In this document: positions 1 to 11,300 of the stretch, one piece after another | Layout: each line of letters opens with the position of its first letter | How positions within the stretch are numbered: position 1 is the stretch's first letter | Source: Onchocerca volvulus | Lineage: Eukaryota > Nematoda > Chromadorea > Rhabditida > Onchocercidae | Length of the DNA: 64,000 nt | Direction: 5' to 3' | Assembly (NCBI GenBank): GCA_000499405.2 | Contig: HG738146.1 | Location: 1 to 64,000, forward strand | Notes under the pieces: model-generated | Told to the model about the DNA's origin: nothing | What the model saw: the letters and a program-made list of their open reading frames with translations, nothing else | The model's database searches: none | Program-made: the position numbers and the translations under genes

Positions 1-282
1 GCATTTCCCCATTGAATGCAACGAGTACAAAAATTTGAAATCAATCGATGAGTATTTAAAAACAAGCGCATATTCGACTGCAACTTTGTGTCAAAATTTC
101 AAAGCAATAGGCTAAGGACTTCCTGATATTTAAGATTTCGAATATAGATAATGTGCGTGTTTAAGAACTTGGGAGGTTTAAGATTTTGAACAAACGAACA
201 TTGACATTTCTATTTATATAGATTAGCTGGAGCCGGACACGCGAAGCGTGGTCAGCCCCGGAGCATGGCCGGGCCAGCTAGT
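1..282 (-). mobile_element. Truncated repeat element with GC-rich hairpin end
   Basis: Positions 1-222 are a diverged copy of the repeat also seen at 51968-52320. Shared stretches include the segment around 70-105 (gcgcatattcgactgcaac, then gtcaaaatttcaaa) and the end at 180-222 (ttttgaacaaacgaacat... to tatttatatag). Directly next to it lies a GC-rich palindrome unlike anything else in the window: TAGCTGG (224-230) pairs with CCAGCTA (274-280), and inside it CACGC-gaa-GCGTG (238-250) forms a second hairpin. The sequence after the hairpin reads CTAG|T (278-282), which is compatible with a Helitron 3' end (hairpin then CTRR, insertion before T), but that assignment is inference. The left part is cut by the window edge. 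No coding capacity is seen. Confidence 0.5.
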
Positions 283-2560
283 TATTTGATATAAATTTAC
301 GATTTTTTTCGTTTTAAACTTTTTCGTACAGTTCATCGTTTTTTTATAAATATTTCTTACAGTAAGTTCTTATTCATCCAAGAAATTATTTTTCTGACCG
401 CGTTTACTGATGATTAAAATAATTTATCAGCTAAAATTATCACTTTATCAGGAGAGGATCAAAATTTTATCACATATCATTCTTATGTTTCAACTGAGGT
501 ATATTTTGCTCATATTTTTTAAGTATAAGTTTTTTCTAAGAAATCTGCTTTAATTTTTTTCAACTAATCTAAAAAAAAAAAAAAAAAAAATCATTTACAA
601 CGATTCAAGAAAACTTTTGAAACTTTTCGTGATATATAGTTATGAATAATTTCTCAAGTATAACAATTTAAAGATAAATATCGGCTTTCGAAAATTTTCA
701 TTCAGAACATTCTTGCGGCATTTAAAAATATTTCTTAATGCAATCAAGCAATTCCGGGAACTCCTACCAGAAAAAGAAATGAAGAAGGGAATAGAAACGG
801 TTTGAAATTGTCCCGGGATATTTGCAAAATAATCCAGAATATCTTGGATTTTACTAATTATATAAATATAATTGACAGCCACAAGAATTACAGTTACTTT
901 TTCTATTATAGAAAAGAAATCATTTAAATCTTTCTAATTAACATTGTTGTCATTTTTTAAATTTCAATTAAATTTTTGACTTTTTAAAAATTTTTCATTC
1001 AAAAATTCAAATTTCCATTTAAAAATTCAAATTTCATTTAAAAACTCAAATTCTCCCAAACGATTCCTTTAAATTCTCATATTTCATGGCAAATGAATCA
1101 CTTCAAGAATACACAAAATGAAATCTAAAATGACATCAATAAGATGGTTGGGATGCAGTGATTGCATATCGTTGCTTGAAATGATTTGGCGGAGTTAATT
1201 CAGGAGGCGCCATCGTTATTTTTCGTTGCTGGCTAATTTGTTTTTCGGGGATGGTAGAAGGGATTCATGCTATTAAGTCAGAATTCCTTGGCATAGCATA
1301 ATTCTCGAGGTTCCTCAAGCTTGAGAGATTCCTCAATTCCCGAGATTCTCTGAATCTTCGAGATTCCTCAGTACGACAAGATTTTCTGGCCGAAATTTCC
1401 CCGACCTATCACAATTTCTCAAAATTCCTTAATCTGACACACCGGTTAAGATTCCTTAATTTAATGTAGCCATATAAAACGAAATATTATAATACTGTAT
1501 GAAATTTTCCTAATAGCAACATAAAAGCGTAATAAATTGCAATTAGCAAAATATATGATATTGGCTAAGAAGTTTTTCTTATTAACCATTTTTACATGAT
1601 ATGCTTATTAATTTTTCATACATATTTATGTTTATTTCAAGTTGTCTAGTTTTGGTTCCGATGAATTATTAAGCAAAAACAGAGTATGTGCTCATTGTTG
1701 CAAATTATTCCGAAATTTTACGAAATTATTCTCATATTGTTTACGGTTTTGTAAATTTTTATCTCATACTGCTATTATTGTGAATCATCATAAATTTTAT
1801 GCTGTGCGATAAGATCATTCATATGAAACTATCATGTTGCGATAATTTATGCATAAATACTAGAGACATACATTTACATTTTAGCAGATTTGACATACGT
1901 ATGTATGTCGAATGTATTTGTACACACATGTATTTGACTACGTATATATGATTTGTCAACGCATGTATGCAAAAATTAGAAAATTTTAATTTTCTGTAAA
2001 GTTTAACTTTTCAAAAAAAAAGAATTTAACTTTTTATAAAGTTCTTTCGTTTTATTTATGTGGTAGCTTCAGCAAAAAATCTCTGTTGATTAGTGCATCG
2101 ATAAGAGTGATGAGGAAAGATAGAATGGAAGGATGAAAGCATTCGCAATAACATTTCCTCCACTTGTTCTCTTGTTTTTGTTTCTACATTTTTAACAAAA
2201 TTAAAAGTACTAATTCACGAAATTGAATGACAGATGACAGATGAGATGACAAATTTTCATATCCAATCAGTAATGATTACAAATACTTTCGCTTACGTGT
2301 TTATGTAATAAGCTTTTTCATTTTTACAAATTAAATAAAACATCACTCTTTTTTTTTAAGGTGATATAATTACTAACGAATAAATTGATTTCATTCAAAG
2401 CAACAGTATTTTTGTTCGATATACATTTCGTCTGTTTTCTATTATTAACAACTACTGGTAATTGGATTATCATTTGACAACTATCAACGAAATATGATTT
2501 TTATTATATATAGTTCAATTATTGCTTGATCAATTCTTTCTATAAAAAATATCAGTCATC
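283..2560. other. Intergenic, upstream of the DESI2-like gene
   Basis: No exon-like segment with supported splice sites was found. The part at 1140-1460 is clearly GC-richer than its surroundings and contains a short degenerate repeat of a gagattcctcaa-type unit (about 1300-1370). The part at 1890-1975 is rich in alternating ATGT/ACGT words, including the palindrome acatacgtatgt. Either could be regulatory, but nothing in the sequence proves it. The rest is A+T-rich filler. Confidence 0.4.
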
Positions 2561-2564
2561 AGGC
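2555..2564 (+). promoter_or_regulatory. Probable trans-splice acceptor for the DESI2-like gene
   Basis: A pyrimidine-containing stretch ends in tcatcAG, with the AG at 2561-2562, only two bases before the start codon at 2565. In nematodes a 3' splice site this close to the ATG usually marks spliced-leader addition. The site is seen directly; its use is inferred from position. Confidence 0.45.
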
Positions 2565-5326
2565 ATGGCACGTACTCCTGTATGGTTGAATGTTTACGAT
2601 ATGGTAAGTTTGTATCATTTTCGTGATTAGATATCATTTTTTTTTTAAACCAGTGAAAATAAAAATGTCATTTATGGTTATTTATAGAAACTTATTGATA
2701 AAATGATTGATAGTTTGAGATGATTCCATTTTGCCTTTATTTTATATCATATTCCAACGGATATATATTCAGTATTAGATATTAGGTTTTTTTTTTTCCT
2801 GTTTTTTCAATTGATAAAATTTAACACTCGTAGAGATTGAATAAGTATTCATCGAATGATGTTAGGTATTTGTCAAATGATCGAGAAAATAAAAATCGAA
2901 GAAGCTAAATTAATTGATTTTTCGGGTTGCAATATATTTGATGTAATCTTTCCCAATTTTTTTTGTAATTTTCATAGTTTGATAACCGAATTTAATTTAT
3001 TTGAAACTTGCTGTTTAATTGTAAAAATATTAATATTTTAGTATTGGTTGAACGACTATGCTTCTACTCTTGGGTTTGGAGTATATCATACAGGCATTGA
3101 AGTATATGGTGTTGGTAAGTCTAATATGTTTCAAAAAATTAAATTAATTCGACAAGACTTAGTATGCTTTCAATTGAAACTAAGCAGTTCACTTTTTCGT
3201 TTCCACCATTATTTCATTGAAAAATTTATTTCTCAAATTAAGATATTGAGAAATTTCTTTTTTTTTCTCACTATTTTTATTTCAGAATATGCTTACGGCG
3301 GACATCCTTTTTCATTTTCTGGAATTTTTGAAAATTCACCAAAGGATGCAGAAGAATTGGGCGAGAATTTCAAGTTCAAGTAAAAGATTTTGTTCGAATT
3401 TTTCTTTAATATTTGCACTAGTTCAAATTCTTTTTTTTTTTTTTTTTTTTATAATTAACAAGCTTTCTAAGAATTGCTGACAGAATTATTCTATAAAAAT
3501 CGACTATTTTCAGGGAAAGTATTCTTATTGGCGAGACTGACTTCACTAGCACTGATATAAGACATCTTATCCAGATGTTGGGAAGTGAATATAGAGGGGA
3601 CAGATATCATTTAATTTCAAAAAATTGCAATCATTTCACGGCTGCTTTGGCTAAGGTATATGAAGAATGTTTTTATTTACTTTTTTTTTTTTGGATGCTG
3701 ATCCCCCCCTAAAAAAAAAAAAAAAAGACTTAAACGATAATTCAAAGTTTTATGATGAAATCAACAATGGAAAACATGATTCGGAAATATTAGAGTAGTA
3801 GCAATGGATGTATATATTGCGATTCATTTAAAAAAAAAAAAAAAAATAGTTTTATTTCGATTATCGGCTGATGAAAAATGAAATATTTTGTATTATTAAA
3901 TTTGATTTCGTATTATAATGTACCATTTGGTCCACATGATGGACTGTTATATAAGAAAGACTAAGGAGAATGAAGTGCTATAGAAAAAGTGAAATTTGCA
4001 GAAAACAAATATGAACTGGCCGATTTTTAAATGAATAAAAATCTATTGGATCATATAACATGATGATTGGACTACTAAGAAAATCTTGGTCCTATAATTC
4101 AACAGATGCGAAATTTTATTTCAGTTTAATTTAATTTTCATATCTTTATATTGTAATTTATTCAGCTTTACTGAATAATTTATAATGTAATGGTTATAAT
4201 TGCTCTTAATTTACTTTCAGACACTGACCGGAAATGATATACCATCATGGATAAATAGACTTGCTACTGTATCAAATTCAATACCATTTTTGGAGCGTTG
4301 TTTACCACGAGAATGGTTGACACCAGTTGCATTACAGCAAAGTCTGGAAGAAAGGCGGAGAAGTGGAAATTATACTTCAGCATTTATTGAACGTGATGAG
4401 GAAACTACTGAACACTCAAGCAGCAAGTGCAACGGTAGACCTGCCAGATTGCCTTTTAATAGCACCACCGGTCAGTTGTCTTCTTGCGTACATTAACTTG
4501 CTTTTCAATTTATATGTTCTCTCCTTTATGGAATTCACAAAAATTCTTCGGATATCCGAAAAAAAGATTGAGACTTTTCTTCTTCGGGATAGTTTTTTAA
4601 ACCTCAAAATTGTGAGATGGAAGTCGACATAGTATCACTATGTTTACAAATTGCACCGATCCTGATCATATGTTCTCAGTGTAATATATAGTTAAAAGGT
4701 TTCTTTATCATATTTGTATTCCTTTTAATAAGAGTTAATATTATATTAAGTTTGTATACTGTGGCTTTAATTTCACATTTTACTGGATTCTTTCATTCCA
4801 TTTTTCTTTTTTTATTCCATTGAAAGTTGAAATTTATTTTCATTATCATAATCTCAAATTATTAAGTGATATATGACATAATATTTCATAATCCACAAAC
4901 TGCCATACGTTGTGACTATATAGCTATACTATCACTAAATTAGTTAAATTTTTTGTGATTGTGATTATTTCCTTTGAAATTTGTACATCAAAACGAATTA
5001 ATTTTGCTGCTATAAACAGTAGCATATGATTGCATGAATTAGTTCTTCAAGTCGTTGTAAGTTTCAATTTGCAGAATATAAACTTTAATTCAAGCATTAC
5101 AGGAACAGAATTATCGGCTGGTAGTTTAACGACGAATTATTCATCCTCAGCAAATCTTTTGAATGCTCCTGCAGATACGGCACGATCCTTTAGTCCGGTG
5201 CCACACTTATCAAAAATCTGGAATTCAATCAAGAATTTTACTACTGATAGCACTCAGTCAACAACAACAACTGTTTCTTCATCATCATTCAGTTCTCAGT
5301 CCCTTCGTGAGAATGAAGGAAAGTAA
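2565..5326 (+). CDS. DESI2: DESI2-like PPPDE-domain isopeptidase
   Basis: Exons are 2565-2603, 3042-3114, 3286-3379, 3514-3655, 4221-4470 and 5103-5326. All junctions are GT/AG and keep frame, giving 273 aa. The PPPDE fold occupies about residues 5-150. The start [38 protein letters not shown], the catalytic-type His29 (GVYHTGIEV) and Cys107 (SKNCNHFT), and the downstream WINRLA and LPREWLTP blocks follow human DESI2 almost block for block. Family members are papain-like cysteine isopeptidases that remove SUMO or ubiquitin, mainly in the cytoplasm. The C-terminus from about residue 160 is a low-complexity Ser/Thr/Asn tail, longer than in the vertebrate protein. If the last intron is retained, translation stops at 4496 and the tail is only a few residues long. 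The assignment is firm; the choice among DESI paralogues is slightly less so. Confidence 0.93.
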
Positions 5327-8300
5327 TTATTACGTCAGTTATATCCAACTGGAAACCTTACAGTTTATATTGCTTTTATTTTTGTCCTTTTAGTCAGTAA
5401 ATTTATTTTCATAATTTGACTTTCATTCTGAAAATATATTCGCTATATTAATTCTTTTAATTTGTATTACGAGGATTTGAAATGAAATATCTCAGATAAT
5501 GTCCCAATCTTAATATATTCGGGGGCTATGATTTACACTTCAGACCAAAATATCCGACTTATGTTTTTATAACATATCATGGTTTACTTATAGCCAAACT
5601 GCAGATGTCTTCTAATTTCTTCTTGATTGAAGAATTCAATTTTTTATTTCATCTAATTTTCCATATAGTTAAAATTAGATTAGTGTATTGGTTCACTTTT
5701 TCGGACAATTATACATTGCCTTTTAATTTTATGCCTTAAACGATTTGTTTTTCAAATACTTGTCATTTTATTCTAGCAATACACTAATAGGGCCTTCTAA
5801 TGGACTGTTTATATTTTTTTTTTGGAATAACAATGTTTCGTAAAAAAAATTTGTGAGAAAGTTATAAACACAGAAGCTCTTGTTGTTTAGTCTTTCTTTA
5901 TCATTTGACTGCAGTACCATTTTGTTGCCTTATTTAACTCCATGATCAAAGATCGTTAAAACGAGAATAGCTTGATTAATGCAATGTTTAATTAATTCCA
6001 ACGTTAAAATGATGAATTTGGTAAACTTTTCTGTTATGATTAGATCCATTATCATTCACTTAAGATTTAAGATTTCGGGAAGACGATAATTGAGGATATA
6101 AATCCCTAATTTTTTCTAGATTCTGATTGGAATTACCATTTCACCAATTTCTTCCTTATTATAATGATTGTACTGACTACTTGAGGTCTTTTTCCGTACG
6201 CTTTTAATTCTATCTGCTTCTTTTTACCTTCTATTTTGATTGCAGTTCTTCCTTCTATTTTTGATTACATATTTTAATTTATTAGATATAATTGGTAGGC
6301 AATATTGATTATTGTCTTTTTGTCTATTGTTTTGTTTAGTTCATCCTCATAAAAATTTTAATCTGCTGCAAATTATCCCATTTAAAATTTTTTTATCGTT
6401 TTAAATTGTTTGAAATTTTGTCTTTATTTCATGTTTTTAAAATTTCAAGGCGAATTTAATCACAGTTAATGACTCGAAGAAATTTTGAAATACTTCGGAT
6501 TTTTTATTTCATGTTTTCTTTGAGCTAGTAGTAAAGATCAAATTTGAGGAATTGAAAAGAATTTGAGAAGAGTTTTTTTTTAATAATAGGAGGATAAAAA
6601 TTATATATTAGGATATTCCAAGATTCCAAAATTATGAATGAGAGGGAGTAATTTTACAATAATTGATAATGTGACAAATATTAGAATTACAGAGAGAAGG
6701 GCATGGTTTTTTTGCATGATAACGATGTGTTAGTTAAATTGAAATTTTCCCTTTGTTTTTTTCTTATTTCCGTATTGATATTAGCTAGTTTTTAAAAAAA
6801 ATCCAGTAATTTTTTTTTTTTTTGATATTCGCACAAGAAAACAATTAGTCAGAGATGAACTTTCTTTGAGAAGCACGTGGATATGACGTTATGTGAGGCG
6901 TCATCAACGCAAAATATGATACATTATCATTGGCTTCTGATCAATTCATCTCTTTTTTTGAAATTAATTTAGTTCTTTTTTTTTTTTTTTTTGAAACATA
7001 TACCTTATCTATGTTCATTCATGTATCTACTATATTGTGCCATTGCAACATTTGTCAAATGCCTTATTAAAAAATTCAAATACCTTTTTTATGTTTACAT
7101 TTCAGAAGAAAAAAAAAAAAGAAAAAAAAATGAAGGAAAAATAGATATCCTTTTGTTTTCAGACAATCATGCATTGAGTAATAACAAAATAAGGGCTTGA
7201 AATACGATCGATACGATAGAGAAGAAATAACATCTATAAATTTGAAGATTTTTCATTTAGTTGGAAAATATTCTTGATCTTTGATCGAGTATAGATAGAG
7301 CAAAAAATGTAGCCGATAGAAAAAGTGTAGTAAAGTAAGAGATTTCTCAAATTGAAATTTGTTAGAAGCAAAAAGTAGGAAAAACAACATGTATATAATA
7401 GTTAGACTAGGCTAATGCTAAAGTTTCTTAGGTTGAAGCGAAGCAAATCGTTCGATATGCGATTACATCGTATTTATTTATTTCTAAAGCCAAGCTTGGC
7501 ATTAACGATATTCGATAATGATGTTTGAAAATTTTCGTTTTTTTTCTTTTTTTTGTTCATTAAAATAATTTATTTACTTATTGTTATTTAGCAAGAAAAA
7601 AAAAAGAAAATGCGAAAGAATTGATTTAAAATGAAATTAAGGATTTGATTCGAGACCAAAAAAAAAAAAAAAAGGCTAACATTTTATAATCTATTTCATC
7701 ATTACCTTTATTTTCTTTCAATTTTTAATTTTTCATTGACTTTTAATTTTTTAGCTCTCAAAATGCGATTTCTTGAAAGGAAAAAAGAAAGTCCAGTTAA
7801 GTTATAAATAATTAAAGTAATACGATGGTTTTTTATAATTTCAATTTAAAAATTCGTAATTTCAAAATTTCAAACTTAATCAGGTAAATTCAAATTTAAT
7901 TTCAAAAAAATTTTTTTTTGTTTATATTCTTAAAAATAGCTAAGCGAAAATTCTATTGTCAAAAATTTTTTTTGTACATATATACTAAAAGAAAAAAAAA
8001 TTTCATATATTAAAAATTTTTTTGCGAATTCTATTCATATTTAGATAATTTTTATTATTATTAAAAGATAAATAATTTTTTTTATTGTTGTTGTTGCTAT
8101 TTAATTATGCAAATTTTGAATCGTAAAAAAAAAGATGCTAACGAATGATATATTTGCGATTTATTTAAAATTTGCATTTTTTAATTTTGATTATTTGGTT
8201 GTATTTTGTAGGTGGATTAAATCAATTTGGAAAACGTTAAACAAATTATAAAAATTATTGCTCATTCAATCAGATGTTATTATTGTGAAAAAATTTTTGT

Positions 8301-8333
8301 AAATTATTTAAATTTTGCTTCAATTTTTATTCG
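5327..8333. other. Intergenic between DESI2-like gene and mitochondrial carrier
   Basis: No supported exon. The part at 6840-6930 is a small GC-richer island with an E-box-like CACGTG (in agcacgtgga), a TGACGT word and a GCGTCATC word within 60 bases, a plausible but unproven control region. Poly(A) and poly(T) runs dominate elsewhere. Small open frames here (for example 6991-7200) encode only Lys/Phe-rich homopolymer-derived peptides and were not accepted. Confidence 0.35.
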
Positions 8334-11300
8334 ATGCTTACGATAGGATATTGTATTGATCATGATGATCGAAAATTTGAAAAATTTGGTTATTTTGAAC
8401 CTGTCTTACATTATCTTACCGGTATTATAGCAGGTAAAAAATTGCATTTTATTACAAAAATAATTTTTTACATAATTTTTTTTTTTTAAATTATTTTAAA
8501 CAGATAAAATGATAGTTTTATCGATAATCGATAATAGATTTGCAAAATTAACATTTTTGCAATCTATTTTACATATTAATTTTTACAATTATTTGAATAG
8601 TTAGATAGATATCTTGAAAAAAAAAAAGATAAATTTTTATTAAAAAATTAATTAAAATGATTTGTTAATGAATGATTTATTTTTATCCTGAAATTATTTT
8701 CGAATAATAGTAAGCTTTAAAAATTTGATAATCGAGATTGCTTTTTTTTTTTTTCTGATTTATTATTTTAATTTCCGATTCATTATTTCAATTGTTATTT
8801 TCATTTGTATAAATATTGAATTTTCATTTAATATTTTCATAATTTTTAATTATATTGTTTAATGATTTTTTTTTTTTTTTTGCTAATAGTTTATGCCGTT
8901 CTTAAATTAAACAAAAAAAAAAAATTGAATAAATCATTTAAAAAAAATCTAATGATCGAAAATAAAAGTTAATAAAAAATTTAATTTCCTTTATCATCAA
9001 TATCTTTTCAAGACTTTTTTTTCTCTTGTAAACTAAATTTTTTTTTTATTTTAATTTATTTAAATTTTCAATTTTTCATTTAAATTTTATTTATTTAAAT
9101 AATTGAAATTTTTTTTTTTATAGGAGCAAGCGGAGTATTAACAGGTCATCCATTAGATACGGTAAGAGTACGTCAACAAACGGAAGCTCAAAATGTTTAT
9201 CGATGTTGCACATCAATTATTCGAAATGAGGGTATTTTGGGATTTTTTAAAGGTTGAAAAAAATTTTAAATTTAGATTTTTTAAAGGTTGAAAAATTTTA
9301 AATTTAGATTTCTTAAAGGTTGAAATTTTTAAATTTACTTTAAGTATAACTTTTTTTAGGCTAAACTTTTTATTTCTTCAGATTTATTGATTTTTCTTGT
9401 TCTTTTGATGAATATTAATCGTTTGGAGAAAATTAGTTATTTGAGAATAAGCTGTCAAGTTTTTTTTTTTGCCAATTTAAAAATGGAATCTTTGGATATT
9501 TGTTGTATTTTTTTTTTCTAATATGAAATGTTCGATTTAATTTAAATGCTGAATACATGCATATTTTTTCAATTTGAATTTAATATTTTAAAATTGAAAT
9601 TAGATTATTTACTTTTAAATCTACCTTTGATTTTTAAGCCTAAGCCTAAGCCTAAGCCTAAGCCTAAGGAATCAAAATAGATGAATGGAAAAGATGAAAA
9701 AAATTTTTTTTTTTATCAAATGTCAAATGTTTGATATAATCGAAGTGTTGAAAATTATCATTTTTAGGCATTTATAAAAGAAATTGAATTTATCTTTATC
9801 ATTCAATCATTTTCATGCTTTTAAAAAATGGATCATTAATTCATATTCTAGGCAGTTTTATCAATATCAAATCATTAATTTCGTTGATTATTTTAGCAAA
9901 TTATCATCTAAATTATGGCGACAATTATAGATTTTGTTATAAAAACTTCAATACTTCAATGCGAAATTTGCATTGCAAAAAATCTTAAAATTAATCAAAT
10001 ATTTGATCTAATTTAAAATAATTTGATTAATTATTTTTGTTTTGATTAATCATTAATTTTAATATTAATTTGATTAATTATTTTATCATGAATATTCGAG
10101 GAAATTTTTTTTTTTTTTTTATGAATTTTAAAATTTAAACTTTTCAGGAATGTCAAGTCCATTGATAAGTTTTACAGCAATTCATGCTATAGCATTTGGT
10201 GTTTATGGTAATACGATTAAATTTTTTGATAATTCTAATCATTTATTTGGATCATTTATTGCTGGTAATGTAGCTGGTATTGCACAATGCAGTATATGTA
10301 TACCATCAGAATTACTTAAAATAAAATTACAATTACAAGTAAATTATTAATTTAAATAATATGAATTTAAAAAGAAATAAATTTAAATTTAAATAAAATA
10401 AATCTAATAAAAAAAAAAGAAATGAATTTTTTGAGAAAAAAAATTCATTTGCAATTATTGTAATTGTAATTTATATTATATAAATTAAACCTTAGGGCAT
10501 AATTATTTTTTTTTAGTATAAACAAAAAAAAAAAAAAAAAACGTAAACAAAATCAATTTTTTTCGACTTTTAAAACTTTTTTTTTTTCATAAATTTTAAT
10601 CTCAAAAAAAAATAATTTTTTGCCTATGAGCAAATTTTTTTGTAATAATTTTAATAATGAATATTTTTACTGCTAAAATAGGAAAGAATTAAAAATTTTT
10701 CAATTATATTAGGATTTTTTTTTCTTTTTCTTCCATAAATTTTTAGTCTTCTAAATTATATTTAATTTTTTCTTTTTTTTTTTTAAATTTTTTTCAATGA
10801 TTACTAATTTTATGGAATTATTAGATTAATTTATTGTGAAAAAAAGAAAAAAAAATCTTCACCAATACTTATATTCATAAATATATTATCAAAAATTTAA
10901 TTGTAACTTATTTAGAAAGATGAAAAACAACGATTATATAAATCATCATATGACTGTGCTCGAAAAATGATAAAACAACATGGATTTTTATCGATATTTA
11001 AGTAAGCTATTAATTTGCATAATAAAGAATGCAAATTATCGATTTTTTTTTTCATTAATGTTTTTTTGTTCGAATATTAAAGAAGTATATTTAATACTTT
11101 TGATTTTTTTCGAGAACATCTTTATTTTTTAACAAATTCATTCATTAGTCAACAAATTCAAAAAGTATATTTAATACTTTTGATTTCGAGAAAATCTTTT
11201 TATTTCTAAAATTCATTAATCAATAGATTCATTTAAAAAAAAATTCAAATTCAGGAAGTATATTTAATGATTTTTATTTCGACAACAATTTTGTTTTTAA

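Noticed and set aside
4416..4607. 63-codon minus-strand open frame
   Set aside because: It overlaps DESI2-like exon 5 and its intron in antisense, with Arg/Lys-rich content from the complement; no splice or family support.
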